Assembly: GCA_017550655.1 (NCBI GenBank)
Contig: JAFZOK010000024.1
Coordinates: 248,001-312,000 of the forward strand
Origin: Bacteroidales bacterium
GTDB lineage: Bacteria > Bacteroidota > Bacteroidia > Bacteroidales > UBA932
DNA: 64,000 bases
Reading direction: 5' to 3'
A program made the position numbers and the translations under genes. The notes under the pieces are model-generated. The model was given only the letters and a program-made list of their open reading frames with translations, did no database searches and was not told where the DNA came from. Positions 17,307 through 25,992 of the stretch are shown here, one piece after another (within the stretch, counting starts at the first letter, position 1; each line of letters opens with the position of its first letter).

Positions 17307-18911
17307 ATGGATTGCATCCTGTACATAGTAATCTCTGTCCTGTTTGCCGGAACATTCATGATTATGCTGGAACTGCCTTTTGTCAGCGGTTCCGTGCTTG
17401 CTTCCGGAGCCGGGGAGAGGATTGCCGTCAGGATTCTTGCTCCGCTTCTTCTGCTTGGAGGACTCTGTGTGCCTGTTTTCTGGCCGGAGTATTTCCATCA
17501 GATGACAGACGGACTCCTTGCAACTGATTCCATCGCCAACATATTGCCTGTAGGCATTGCCACGGCTGTTGCGGCTATGGCAGTGAGGGGATTCAGCCGC
17601 TATGTAGCCGTACCTTATGCCTTCGTAGCCGCCCTGGCTGGCCTTGGCCTTGCAGAAGGGAATGTAATTAATATAGGCGAGGCGCTGCCTTATGTACTTT
17701 CCTGGACTGCGGCACCACTGCTCTGTGCGCTGCTTTCTGCGGGCATATATGCCTTCTTTGCATTTGCCGGACGGAGGCACAAGACGCATCTGGCCCGTTC
17801 TGAAGGACGGTATCTTGCAGCCGCGACATTTGTAGCGGTTTTGCTTCTGCCCGTAGCTGCCGCCAACAATTCGCTTGTTTTCGGTTTCCTTCCTTCATCT
17901 TTAGGAGACATTGCTGTCTGGGTGACTTTGGGATGCGCCCTTGCAATCCTTCCGTTTGTGCTCAGGCACATAACAATGAGCAAATGGAACATCGCGGATT
18001 ATGAGCTTGACACAAATCCGCAGTCAATTATCAGCCTTATGCTGGGTATGCTGGCTTGCTTTGCACTGTTCTCCAGCCCGGTTCCTGGCAAGATAGGTTT
18101 GGCGGCCACTCCGCTTCCTGCAGGAACACTGTATTTGGCTGCCCTGGCTGGCATAAGCCTTTTCAGCAAACGCACACTTGTTGACGGTCCAAATCTGCTG
18201 AAGGGAATCGTCTCTACATATATTTCTCCGGTGCTGGCATTCCTGCTGTCTTTCTCCCTGGGAAGGGTTATGGACGGGGCACTCACGGGCACATTCATTG
18301 TTCTTGGAATAATTATACTGATTGCCGGTGTGGTAATCTATATGAGGATGCAGAGCCGCAGGATTATTAATCAGCAGATTGCGCGTGCGCACGAGCAGCA
18401 GGTTTATTCCACGAGGAAATCCCTTTCCGCATTGGAGGTCAGGGCGGAAATGACAGAGAAAGATCTTCTCAATAAGCTGGATCTCAAGCGGAAGGAATTA
18501 GTTGACTTTGCCATGGGCATCAGCGACCAGAAAGATTATATGGAGAATGTGCTTGAGCAGCTCAAGCAGGTACGCACGGCAAAGGACGGATCCGAGAAGG
18601 ATGCCAGGACTGATGCCCTGCTCAGGTCTCTTAAAGAGAGGATGTATTTTACAAGGGAGATGAACGATTTCTACGCCCGCAGCGAAGAGCTCCACAAGGA
18701 CTTCAACGAGCGTCTGGCTGAAAGCTTTCCTAACCTTACCGAGAACGAGAGGAAGCTGGCAAACCTTCTCAGGCAAGGCTTCTCCAGCAAATATATCGCA
18801 TCGCTGATGAACATAACCCCGAAAAGTGTAGAAATAAACCGCTATCGTCTCAGGGCCAAACTGGGCCTGACACGCAGCGAAAACCTTATAAATTTCATTA
18901 AATCAATTTAA
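17307..18911 (+). CDS. PiT-like membrane domain fused to coiled coil and LuxR-type HTH (putative membrane-bound transcription factor)
   Basis: A 534-residue protein in three parts. Residues 1-345 hold about ten hydrophobic segments. Two stretches, 99-152 (VAVPYAFVAALAGLGLAEG then SWTAAPLLCALLSAGIYAF) and 268-322 (LPAGTLYLAALAGISLF then STYISPVLAFLLSFSLG), look like the two repeated halves of PiT/PHO4 phosphate permeases, but the PiT signatures (GANDxANA, PxSTTH) are degraded. Residues 346-470 form a charged coiled coil. Residues 474-534 are the LuxR/GerE-type HTH found at the end of many Bacteroidota regulators (FPNLTENERKLANLL, then SVEINRYRLRAKLGL). It abuts the DUF47 gene, the usual position of PiT. 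The HTH is secure; the PiT origin is inferred from spacing of motifs and context. Confidence 0.75.
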   Translation: MDCILYIVISVLFAGTFMIMLELPFVSGSVLASGAGERIAVRILAPLLLLGGLCVPVFWPEYFHQMTDGLLATDSIANILPVGIATAVAAMAVRGFSRYVAVPYAFVAALAGLGLAEGNVINIGEALPYVLSWTAAPLLCALLSAGIYAFFAFAGRRHKTHLARSEGRYLAAATFVAVLLLPVAAANNSLVFGFLPSSLGDIAVWVTLGCALAILPFVLRHITMSKWNIADYELDTNPQSIISLMLGMLACFALFSSPVPGKIGLAATPLPAGTLYLAALAGISLFSKRTLVDGPNLLKGIVSTYISPVLAFLLSFSLGRVMDGALTGTFIVLGIIILIAGVVIYMRMQSRRIINQQIARAHEQQVYSTRKSLSALEVRAEMTEKDLLNKLDLKRKELVDFAMGISDQKDYMENVLEQLKQVRTAKDGSEKDARTDALLRSLKERMYFTREMNDFYARSEELHKDFNERLAESFPNLTENERKLANLLRQGFSSKYIASLMNITPKSVEINRYRLRAKLGLTRSENLINFIKSI

Positions 18912-18939
18912 TTTCTATTAACACCTTTAATTAACTACT

Positions 18940-20307
18940 ATGCGTAAAACATTATTATTACTGGCGATTTCAGTTCTGGCAGTCCAGACAGTATTCGCCC
19001 AGGAGAACGTAAAGCGCAACCAGTACGGAGTAGCCGTCAAGTCAGACAGACTGGACGTTGAGGCTCAGGACGGTATCTTGGTGCTTGAATCTCCTACCAG
19101 CGCCTACAAGCTCTGGTTCGACACCCGTATCCAGGCTGACGGAGCAGTGTTCTTCGGCCAGGACAAGGATTACGACAAGATCGGTAACGCAACCAGCATC
19201 CGCCGCGCGCGTTTTGCCATCAAGGGACAGCTTAACGAGAGCTGGTACGGAGAGTTCGATATGGACCTCGCAGACGGTCTGATAGAACTCAAGGACGCTA
19301 TCGTACGTTACACCGGAGTTCCAAACCTGGATCTTCAGGCAGGTAACTTCAAGGAGAATTTCTCAATCCAGCGTAACACAACTTCCCGTTACCTCCAGTT
19401 CATGGAGAGGCCAATGGTTACTTCCGCTCTGGCTCCTAGCCGCCATCTCGGTATCAACGCCAAGTATGCAAAGGACTGGTTCTGGGGATCTCTCGGTGCT
19501 TTCACCCAGGAAGTTGCAGGTGCAGAGGAAGAAGGTTATGTAAAGGATAACAACAAGGATTATGGCCGCAACACCGGTTACTCAATTACCGGTAAGGTTG
19601 TTTTCCGCCCTCTCTACAAGATGCAGGATGCAAGTCTCCACATCGGTTTTGCAGGATCTTACCGCAGGGCTCTTACCAGCGTAGACCCTAAGGAGTTTGG
19701 AACATACCGCGCAAGCGCACGTAACTCCACAAGCCTCAACCGCAAGAAGTATATCGATACCGACGCGCTTCCTGGTTTCTCCCACAATTTCCTGTGGACA
19801 GTTGAGGTTGCCGGTCACTATCAGGGACTCCGCTACGAGACCGCTTACATCGGCGACAACGTTCATTTCCACAAGAGTGTAGCAGACAACAAGACCAAGA
19901 ACTTTGGCGGTTGGTATGCTCAGGCAGGTTACCTTCTGTTCGGCGGAACCCAGAACTATGATGCCAACGGTGGCAAGTACACAAAGGTAAACCGTGGCCA
20001 GAAGTGGGGCGACCTCGAACTTTGCGCACGCTACGAGTACTGCGACCTTAACAACGCCAACATTTACGGTGGTGCTGCAGAGGCTTACACAGTAGGTCTG
20101 AACTGGCTGGTTAACAATAACGTGAAGATTATGGTCAACTACCAGTACAACAACAACGACCGTTATGCAAACGGCAAGGGCAAACTCTTTGTTGGCCACG
20201 ATGCCGCCGGAAAACCAACCAAGGACTACACCAAGGTTGTAGAGGGTAACAAGAAGGCAGGCGTTGACTACCACATGCTTGCAATCCGTTTTGAGGTTGA
20301 CTTCTAA
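18940..20307 (+). CDS. Outer-membrane porin, phosphate-selective porin O/P family
   Basis: A 455-residue beta-barrel protein with a 20-residue signal peptide (cleavage after VFA). After a short N-terminal segment it shows SYKLWFDTRIQ-like strands (AYKLWFDTRIQADGAVFF), then RRARFAIKGQLNESWYGEFDMDLADG, the run typical of the OprO/OprP family, and QAGNFKENFSIQ with alternating strands to the C-terminal Phe. In Pseudomonas this family takes up phosphate and polyphosphate. It lies 28 bases after the PiT-like/HTH gene in the same operon. Members in Bacteroidota are often annotated simply as porin, so anion specificity here is inferred from family and neighbours. Confidence 0.85.
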   Translation: MRKTLLLLAISVLAVQTVFAQENVKRNQYGVAVKSDRLDVEAQDGILVLESPTSAYKLWFDTRIQADGAVFFGQDKDYDKIGNATSIRRARFAIKGQLNESWYGEFDMDLADGLIELKDAIVRYTGVPNLDLQAGNFKENFSIQRNTTSRYLQFMERPMVTSALAPSRHLGINAKYAKDWFWGSLGAFTQEVAGAEEEGYVKDNNKDYGRNTGYSITGKVVFRPLYKMQDASLHIGFAGSYRRALTSVDPKEFGTYRASARNSTSLNRKKYIDTDALPGFSHNFLWTVEVAGHYQGLRYETAYIGDNVHFHKSVADNKTKNFGGWYAQAGYLLFGGTQNYDANGGKYTKVNRGQKWGDLELCARYEYCDLNNANIYGGAAEAYTVGLNWLVNNNVKIMVNYQYNNNDRYANGKGKLFVGHDAAGKPTKDYTKVVEGNKKAGVDYHMLAIRFEVDF

Positions 20308-20321
20308 AATTGACAGAGATT

Positions 20322-21146
20322 ATGAAAAAGATATTTTTAGCCGCATTCGCAGCACTGTTTACATTCAGTTCCTGTGTTAAGGACGAGATGTATCCTTATC
20401 CATCAATAGCTGATATTTCCAACACCATCGCTTACGATGAGACAGAAGATGTAACCGTTACGGCAACCGTAACTGCATTCGTTGACATTCAGGAGGTTAA
20501 TCTTTTCTATAAGGCAGGCGGATCTGCTGCCCAGAAGGTTAAGATGACCGCTTCCGGCAACACTTACTCCGGAGTTATCCCTGCCCAGCCAATGGGAACA
20601 GAGGTTACTTATTACATCGAGGCTTCCACCAACGGCGGAACCACTACTTCCAATGAAGGCAATTACACCGTAGGTGTTATTCCTATCGACTTTACTCCTT
20701 TGAAACTTAACGAGCTCAACGGAAACGACAAGTTCATCGAGATTATCAACACAGGTTCAGCTCCTATCAATATCAAGGGTATCAAGATCTACAAGGACAC
20801 CAAGGATGTATGGACCGGTCCTAACCGCGATCTGGCAGCAGGTGCATTCCTGCTTCTCTACAGCGAGGACGTTGTAGGTTCAGGCGGAGCTCACGAGGGT
20901 TATGATCCAGAACTCGTATTCACTTCCGGTCTTTCTGCAAAGAAGGCTGTAAGGGTACAGCTCACAGATCCTGTCAAGAAAGATCTGGATGACTTCAACC
21001 TTGTAACCGTATCCAAGACAGCTCCTGCTTCCTACAGCTGTATTCCTGACGGAAGCGGTGACTGGTATTTTACTGCAGCGACTCCAGGTGCAAAGAACTC
21101 AACTGACAAGTCAGATCCTGTAACCGGACTTATGATTTCACATTAA
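20322..21146 (+). CDS. Lipoprotein with lamin-tail-like domain
   Basis: A 274-residue lipoprotein. The ATG at 20322 gives a compact signal peptide ending in the lipobox FSSC with Cys18, and the gene starts 14 bases after the porin. Residues about 40-118 form an immunoglobulin-like beta domain (VTVTATVTAF, TYYIEASTNGG). Residues from about 126 (LKLNELNGNDKFIEIINTG) to about 250 resemble the lamin tail domain found in many secreted bacterial proteins, with the usual LNE..FIEI..N.G pattern and a LLLYSED strand. It is likely to be a surface or periplasmic partner of the porin. Ligand unknown. Confidence 0.8.
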   Translation: MKKIFLAAFAALFTFSSCVKDEMYPYPSIADISNTIAYDETEDVTVTATVTAFVDIQEVNLFYKAGGSAAQKVKMTASGNTYSGVIPAQPMGTEVTYYIEASTNGGTTTSNEGNYTVGVIPIDFTPLKLNELNGNDKFIEIINTGSAPINIKGIKIYKDTKDVWTGPNRDLAAGAFLLLYSEDVVGSGGAHEGYDPELVFTSGLSAKKAVRVQLTDPVKKDLDDFNLVTVSKTAPASYSCIPDGSGDWYFTAATPGAKNSTDKSDPVTGLMISH

Positions 21147-21159
21147 TGTTTGATAGATT

Positions 21160-21798
21160 ATGGCAGAATTAAAAATCGGTGAAATAAGCAAGCCACGGTT
21201 TGAATTCCGCAGCTTCGGACAGTGCTTCTGCGAGGCTCACAAGAGAATGGCACGTCTTTCGGCTCCTGTTCCAGAGAAGGTCTGGGAAAGGCAGAGCGAC
21301 GAAATCTATATCATTTCCGCAAAGAACGACATCAACAACACCAAGATCCGCGACGGTAAGATGGACATCAAGACATTTGTCCAGAGCGTTGACGGTCTTG
21401 AGCAGTGGAACCCTCTGATGAAGGGAGAGTTTCCTATCAGCCGCGAGGTTCTGGAGAAGGAAGTTTTCCCTGCATTCATGGTTGAGATGCCGGCTCTTAC
21501 GAAGGACACATACACTTATGAGGAATTCATCGCGATGGTTAAGGCCAATCCTGATCTTGCCGCTGTCAGAGTTCACAAGCAGCGTTTCGGCTATATGGTC
21601 AACAATACCATCTGCGAGGTTGGCAATGTCCTGATCAATGGTGCAAAGGTTGTAACCATCAACTCCGAATCCACCGAGATCGAGGATATCAAGAAGACCA
21701 TTAAGGACGTGGGTCTCGAGGGCGTTGAGAACATCAACTACCTCCAGGCTATCAAGCGCGTTATCGGAATGAGTGACAAACCATTGGCAAACGAATAG
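21160..21798 (+). CDS. Divergent CYTH-like protein (unrecognised)
   Basis: A 212-residue cytosolic protein directly before a canonical CYTH gene. It is not an obvious family member, but its shape fits a triphosphate-tunnel fold: an N-terminal strand FEFRSFGQ where CYTH proteins have ExExK, a strand DEIYIISAKND with NNTKIRDGKMDIK, then VRVHKQRFGYMVNN, TICEVGNVLING and a VTINSESTEIED strand with alternating acidic residues, ending in a helix NINYLQAIKR. The key ExExK motif is reduced. If it is CYTH it has probably changed its substrate or lost catalysis. It lies 13 bases after the lipoprotein gene and two bases before the next. Confidence 0.5.
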   Translation: MAELKIGEISKPRFEFRSFGQCFCEAHKRMARLSAPVPEKVWERQSDEIYIISAKNDINNTKIRDGKMDIKTFVQSVDGLEQWNPLMKGEFPISREVLEKEVFPAFMVEMPALTKDTYTYEEFIAMVKANPDLAAVRVHKQRFGYMVNNTICEVGNVLINGAKVVTINSESTEIEDIKKTIKDVGLEGVENINYLQAIKRVIGMSDKPLANE

Positions 21799-21800
21799 TT

Positions 21801-22271
21801 ATGGCACAGGAAATAGAACGCAAATTCTTGGTCAAGGGCGACTTCAAGGACGCCGCCTTCAAGGCCACCCGCATTACCCAGGGCTATCTCAGCAGCGTGC
21901 CTGAGAGAACCGTACGTGTAAGAGTAAAGGGCGACAAGGGTTTCATCACCATCAAGGGCATAGGTTCCGACAGCGGAGCCAGCCGTTTCGAGTGGGAGAA
22001 GGAAATCCCTGTTGCTGAGGTTCAGGACCTTCTGAAGATATGCGAGCCTGGTGTCATCGACAAGACACGTTATCTTGTAAAGGCAGGTGAGCACACCTTC
22101 GAGGTAGACGAGTTCTACGGAGACAATGAGGGTCTTACCGTTGCCGAGGTTGAGCTCGGAAGCGAGAGCGAGGCTTTCGTAAAGCCGGAATGGCTGGGTG
22201 AAGAAGTCACCGGAGATGTGAAGTACTACAACTCCATGCTGATGAAGAACCCGTACAAGAACTGGAAATAA
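21801..22271 (+). CDS. CYTH-domain (triphosphate tunnel) protein
   Basis: A 156-residue CYTH protein of the class that binds and hydrolyses triphosphates inside an eight-stranded tunnel; bacterial members include inorganic triphosphatases, and a few are class IV adenylate cyclases. All the hallmark charges are present: ExExK at Glu4, Glu6 and Lys8, RVRVKGDKGFITIKG at 39-53, RFEWEKEIP at 62-70 (Glu64, Glu66), KTRY at 88-91, EVDEF at 101-105 and EVEL at 116-119. Its stop and the next start overlap by one base (TAATG). In this operon a triphosphatase or polyphosphate-related role fits better than cyclase; that is inference. Confidence 0.92.
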   Translation: MAQEIERKFLVKGDFKDAAFKATRITQGYLSSVPERTVRVRVKGDKGFITIKGIGSDSGASRFEWEKEIPVAEVQDLLKICEPGVIDKTRYLVKAGEHTFEVDEFYGDNEGLTVAEVELGSESEAFVKPEWLGEEVTGDVKYYNSMLMKNPYKNWK

Positions 22272-23845
22272 TGGATGTTCTGGACCTGAACAACTATAAG
22301 ATCGAGAAGCTGCCGAAGATGCAGAAATCCGGCTTCGAGCGGACTATGCAGCGCTTCGGCGGCCCTCTCGCTATCTTGGTGTTCATCCTCTTGTATTATG
22401 TAGCCAGGATTTCCTTCCTGGATAATCTTGACACCGGTTCCCTCTCGGGTGCGGCGCTGAAGCGTTTCAATGAGCTGGGGTTCGACGGCTTCGTCAGGGC
22501 AAACTATGCGATGCTCGCCATCTTTGTGGCGGCTATAGTGCTCTGGATCACCGAGGCTATACCGAATTATCTGACCTCTCTCATTGTTATACTCGCGATA
22601 GTGCTGACGGGCATCACCACGGACAAGGTTGCCTACGCCCAGCTCGGACACCCTGTGATGTGGCTGAACATTCTCTCGTTCGTTCTGGCTTCTATGCTTG
22701 TCAAGACTCAGGTAGCCAAAAGGTTTGCCCTTTGGTTCGTGATCAAGTTCGGCAAGAGTGCCGGGGGCGTGATTTTCAGCTTCATCATCATCAATCTGGT
22801 TCTTTCCGCCTTCATATCGGCGACAACCGCAAAGGCAGCCATCCTGCTTCCTATCATGATGGTGATTTGCGCCATCTACGGAGCGACCGGCGGAGAGCAC
22901 CGCAACAACTTCGGGCGTAACCTGATGCTGCAGAACCTCTTCCAGATTAACCTGGGAGCCAACGCATTCCTTACCGGATCGGGGGCAACGCTTCTGGCCG
23001 GATCCCTGATTGCAGGAGCGCTTGGCATCGGTTCCTTCAGCTACCAGGACTGGTTCAAGGCGGCCTTTCCGATGAGCGTAATTCTCATTCTTATTGGCTG
23101 GTTTGTTGGAACCAAGATCATCTTCAGGATGAAGAAAGATGAGACCAAGCCTCAGATTGAGGGCGGTATGGAAAGGCTCCGCGATGAGCTCAAGGCTATG
23201 GGCAAGATGAAGGGAATCGAGTACAGGGCTATCGCGATCTTCCTCTGTGTGCTGATTCTCTGGGCAACAGACAAGCAGCACGGCATTAATCAGACGGCTG
23301 TTGCCTTCCTGGGTGCCGTTGTGGCCCTGATGCCTAAGATCGGCATTGTAAAGTGGAACGACGTGGATATTCCTTGGCATCTCCTCCTTTTCTCGGCCGG
23401 AGCCTATACGCTAGGAGCCGGTCTGGATGCGACAGGCCTTCCGGGAACAGCGGTCAATGCTGCATTCGCCTCAATGGGAATCACTGCACAGACGCCTTAC
23501 TGGGCTCTGTATATGATACTTACGAGCACCATGCTCCTAAGCGCCCTGATTTTCCAGAGCAAGACGATGCAGACGCTGATCTTTGTTCCTATAGCCATTG
23601 GAGTGGCCCAGAATTTCGGTTACCCGATAATGAGCCTGGCGTTCCCGATCGCTATGCTGGTAGGACACGTTTACGTGCTTCCGTTCAACAGCAAGCCGGC
23701 CGCTCTGCTCTATACCACTAACCAGTATGGCTGGAGCGACACCTTCAAGTTCGGCATCACGATGATGTTCATCAGCTGGCTGATGATTCTTATATGGGGC
23801 CAGACCGTCCTTCACTGGTTCGGCTATACCCCTGGACTTTTTTAA
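22271..23845 (+). CDS. DASS/SLC13-family anion permease
   Basis: A 524-residue transporter with about twelve membrane segments. The family (divalent anion:sodium symporters) moves sulfate, dicarboxylates or phosphate; the yeast low-affinity phosphate carriers Pho87/Pho90 share this fold. Two repeated halves each carry a hairpin region, with ISATTAKAAILLPIM in the first and FNSKPAALLYTTNQYG in the second, the regions that carry the substrate-binding SNT-type motifs. The start overlaps the CYTH stop by one base. Given the operon, phosphate is the most likely substrate, but sequence alone does not decide it. Confidence 0.87.
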   Translation: MDVLDLNNYKIEKLPKMQKSGFERTMQRFGGPLAILVFILLYYVARISFLDNLDTGSLSGAALKRFNELGFDGFVRANYAMLAIFVAAIVLWITEAIPNYLTSLIVILAIVLTGITTDKVAYAQLGHPVMWLNILSFVLASMLVKTQVAKRFALWFVIKFGKSAGGVIFSFIIINLVLSAFISATTAKAAILLPIMMVICAIYGATGGEHRNNFGRNLMLQNLFQINLGANAFLTGSGATLLAGSLIAGALGIGSFSYQDWFKAAFPMSVILILIGWFVGTKIIFRMKKDETKPQIEGGMERLRDELKAMGKMKGIEYRAIAIFLCVLILWATDKQHGINQTAVAFLGAVVALMPKIGIVKWNDVDIPWHLLLFSAGAYTLGAGLDATGLPGTAVNAAFASMGITAQTPYWALYMILTSTMLLSALIFQSKTMQTLIFVPIAIGVAQNFGYPIMSLAFPIAMLVGHVYVLPFNSKPAALLYTTNQYGWSDTFKFGITMMFISWLMILIWGQTVLHWFGYTPGLF

Positions 23846-23866
23846 ACAATTAACTACAAAGGCATT

Positions 23867-24487
23867 ATGACAATCGACTGGAACTTTATACTTAGAATAT
23901 TCATCGCCGGACTGCTTGGCGGACTTATCGGCTTTGAGAGGGAGATGAGGGCAAAAGAGGCCGGAGTGCGGACACATTTTGTGGTTGCTCTCGGCAGTGC
24001 CCTGTTCATGATTATCTCCCAATTCGCCTTCAAGGGCGTTCACGACGAAGCCCGAGTGGCGGCTCAGGTGGTTTCCGGTATCGGTTTCATAGGTGCCGGA
24101 GTAATAATCTTCCAGAAGAACGCGGTCCGCGGCGTAACAACCGCGGCCGGTCTCTGGGTAGCTGCAGCCATAGGCCTTACCTGTGGAGCCGAGATGTATT
24201 CATTGGCTATCGCAGCTTCTTTGTTCACCATAATATGTCTTGAAGCAATGCATTTCATCACCCACAGGTTTGGAGAAAAGGCTCTGACCATTAACATTTC
24301 GTCCGCGAGCAGCGAGCAGCTGTCAGGCATTATCAAGTCCATCAAGGATATGGGAGCTGATATCCAACTTCTTACAGTAGTGGACGAGGTGGCCACATTC
24401 CAGCTTCACGTAAAGCAGAAAGAGTACCTGTCCACCATAGACAAGCTCCTCCTTCTTTGCAAGGGCCTCAAACTGGAGATTTCCTAG
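23867..24487 (+). CDS. MgtC/SapB-family membrane protein
   Basis: A 206-residue protein with four to five membrane segments and the MgtC hallmarks: GGLIGFEREMR at 18-28 with the conserved charged pair, GVRTHFVVALGSALF, and later AVRGVTTAAGLWVAAAIG, followed by a small cytosolic ACT-like C-terminal domain (about 140-206). In Salmonella MgtC affects ATP synthase and phosphate uptake, so its place as last gene of this operon is meaningful. It lies 21 bases after the permease and is followed by a strong terminator. Confidence 0.92.
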   Translation: MTIDWNFILRIFIAGLLGGLIGFEREMRAKEAGVRTHFVVALGSALFMIISQFAFKGVHDEARVAAQVVSGIGFIGAGVIIFQKNAVRGVTTAAGLWVAAAIGLTCGAEMYSLAIAASLFTIICLEAMHFITHRFGEKALTINISSASSEQLSGIIKSIKDMGADIQLLTVVDEVATFQLHVKQKEYLSTIDKLLLLCKGLKLEIS

Positions 24488-24510
24488 TTATCAGGAGCAA
24501 AAGCTATTTA

Positions 24511-24543
24511 AGCGGTGGTATCGAAAGATGCCATCGCTTTTTT
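24511..24543 (+). terminator. Rho-independent terminator closing the eight-gene operon
   Basis: A 12-bp stem (with two G-T pairs) and a GAAA tetraloop at 24511-24538, running into TTTTTT, 23 bases after the MgtC stop. It marks the 3' end of the transcript that begins near 16622. Confidence 0.93.
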
Positions 24544-24560
24544 CTTATCTCGCATTTCGC

Positions 24561-24568
24561 TATATTTG
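24561..24568 (+). promoter_or_regulatory. Possible -7 box of the GH29 gene
   Basis: TATATTTG, a perfect TAnnTTTG, 21 bases before the ATG at 24590 and just after the terminator. The -33 region is only T-rich. Confidence 0.4.
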
Positions 24569-24589
24569 TTAGGATTAATAATCATCGCG

Positions 24590-25963
24590 ATGAGTTATAG
24601 GAAACTTCTTTTGTGCGCTTTTGCCTTAATTATATCAAGCGGCATTTTTGCCCAGGATAGGGAGGATGTTGTAAAACAGGCGGACGGCTATCAGTGGCCG
24701 ACCGACGAGGCTGTGCTTCGGAAACTGGACAGTTGGCAGTACCTGAAGTTCGGTGTCCTTATGCACTGGGGAATCTATTCCGTGCCCGGAATCATTGAAT
24801 CCTGGAGCATCTGCAACGAGGACTGGATAAGAAGGCCTGAAGGAAGTGTATACGAGGACTACAAGAAGTGGTATTGGGGGCTCAGCGATGAGTTCAACCC
24901 CGTGAAATTCAATCCTGAGCAATGGGCTGAGGTCTTCTCCCGCGCCGGAATGAAATATATGATTTTCACCACCAAGCATCACGATGGTTTCTGCATGTTT
25001 GATTCTGAGTTCTCCGATTACGGCATTGCTCACGGCCCGTTCAGGGATAATCCCAAGAAGGATATTGCAAAATATGTGTTCGAGGCCTTCCGCGACAAGG
25101 GCTTTATGGTTGGAGCATACTTTTCCAAGCCGGACTGGCATCACAAGGGTTTCTGGAATCCTTATTACGCCACTCCCAACCGCCATCCGAACTACGACAT
25201 TAACAAGCATCTGGACTGGTGGCAGAGCTATGTTACTTATACTCAAAATCAGCTAAATGAACTTACCGGCGGAAAATACGGAAAACTGGACATCCTCTGG
25301 CTGGACGGGGGCTGGATAACCGGAGACCAGGTGGGAATCAACGGGATACTTCCTAATGCCAGAAAGGTTAGCCCGGGCCTTATTTGCGTGGACCGCACCA
25401 TAAAAGGCCCCAACGAGAATTACCAGACCCCGGAGCAATCCATCCCGAAAACCCAGATTAACCATCCGTGGGAAAGCTGCATCACCCTGACTGACAGCTG
25501 GGGCTGGGTTCCCAACGCAAATTTCAAATCTTCCAGAAAGGTAATCGGCCTGCTTGCTGAAATTACCGCCAAGGGCGGCTGCCTGGTCCTCGGTGTGGGC
25601 CCGACTCCAGAAGGACTGATAGAAGACGCAGCCATCCCAATCCTTGAAGAGATAGGGGAATGGCTTTCCCGATGCGGAGAGGCTATATATTACACGCGTA
25701 CCACGGAAAATTACAACCAGGGAAACCTCTGGTTTACAGCCTCAAAGGATGGTAAGACACTGTATGCGGTATATGCCCTGAAAGACGGAGAGGCGCTTCC
25801 GGAATCAATTTCCTGGAACGGTAATCTTCCTAAGGGAAAAGTAAAACTTCTTAACACAGGCAAAACTGTAAAAGCCAAAATCAAGGACGGTGTTGTTACA
25901 ATTACGCTTCCAAAGAATCTCAGGCAGGAACCTTTGGCTTTTTTATATAACTTTGATTTTTGA
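24590..25963 (+). CDS. Exported alpha-L-fucosidase, GH29
   Basis: Glycoside hydrolase expected to release alpha-linked fucose from host or dietary glycans by a retaining mechanism. The 457-residue product has a signal peptide of about 21 residues (cleavage after IFA), then the GH29 landmarks: FGVLMHWGIYSVPG at about 54-67, TTKHHDGFCMFDSEFS at 127-142, and ILWLDGGW at 235-242 with Asp239 as the catalytic nucleophile. The start at 24590 is chosen for the signal peptide; longer in-frame starts overlap the preceding terminator. It is about the normal family length and single in this region, with no SusC/D pair nearby. Confidence 0.93.
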   Translation: MSYRKLLLCAFALIISSGIFAQDREDVVKQADGYQWPTDEAVLRKLDSWQYLKFGVLMHWGIYSVPGIIESWSICNEDWIRRPEGSVYEDYKKWYWGLSDEFNPVKFNPEQWAEVFSRAGMKYMIFTTKHHDGFCMFDSEFSDYGIAHGPFRDNPKKDIAKYVFEAFRDKGFMVGAYFSKPDWHHKGFWNPYYATPNRHPNYDINKHLDWWQSYVTYTQNQLNELTGGKYGKLDILWLDGGWITGDQVGINGILPNARKVSPGLICVDRTIKGPNENYQTPEQSIPKTQINHPWESCITLTDSWGWVPNANFKSSRKVIGLLAEITAKGGCLVLGVGPTPEGLIEDAAIPILEEIGEWLSRCGEAIYYTRTTENYNQGNLWFTASKDGKTLYAVYALKDGEALPESISWNGNLPKGKVKLLNTGKTVKAKIKDGVVTITLPKNLRQEPLAFLYNFDF

Positions 25964-25992
25964 AAATTGTTGCACTTAAATAGAATCCAATT

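Noticed and set aside
22226-23380. Long open frame on the minus strand opposite the DASS permease
   Set aside because: It is an antisense shadow: composition is rich in His, Asn and Gln with no domain, no start context and no conservation clue, while the plus strand encodes a clear 524-residue transporter.
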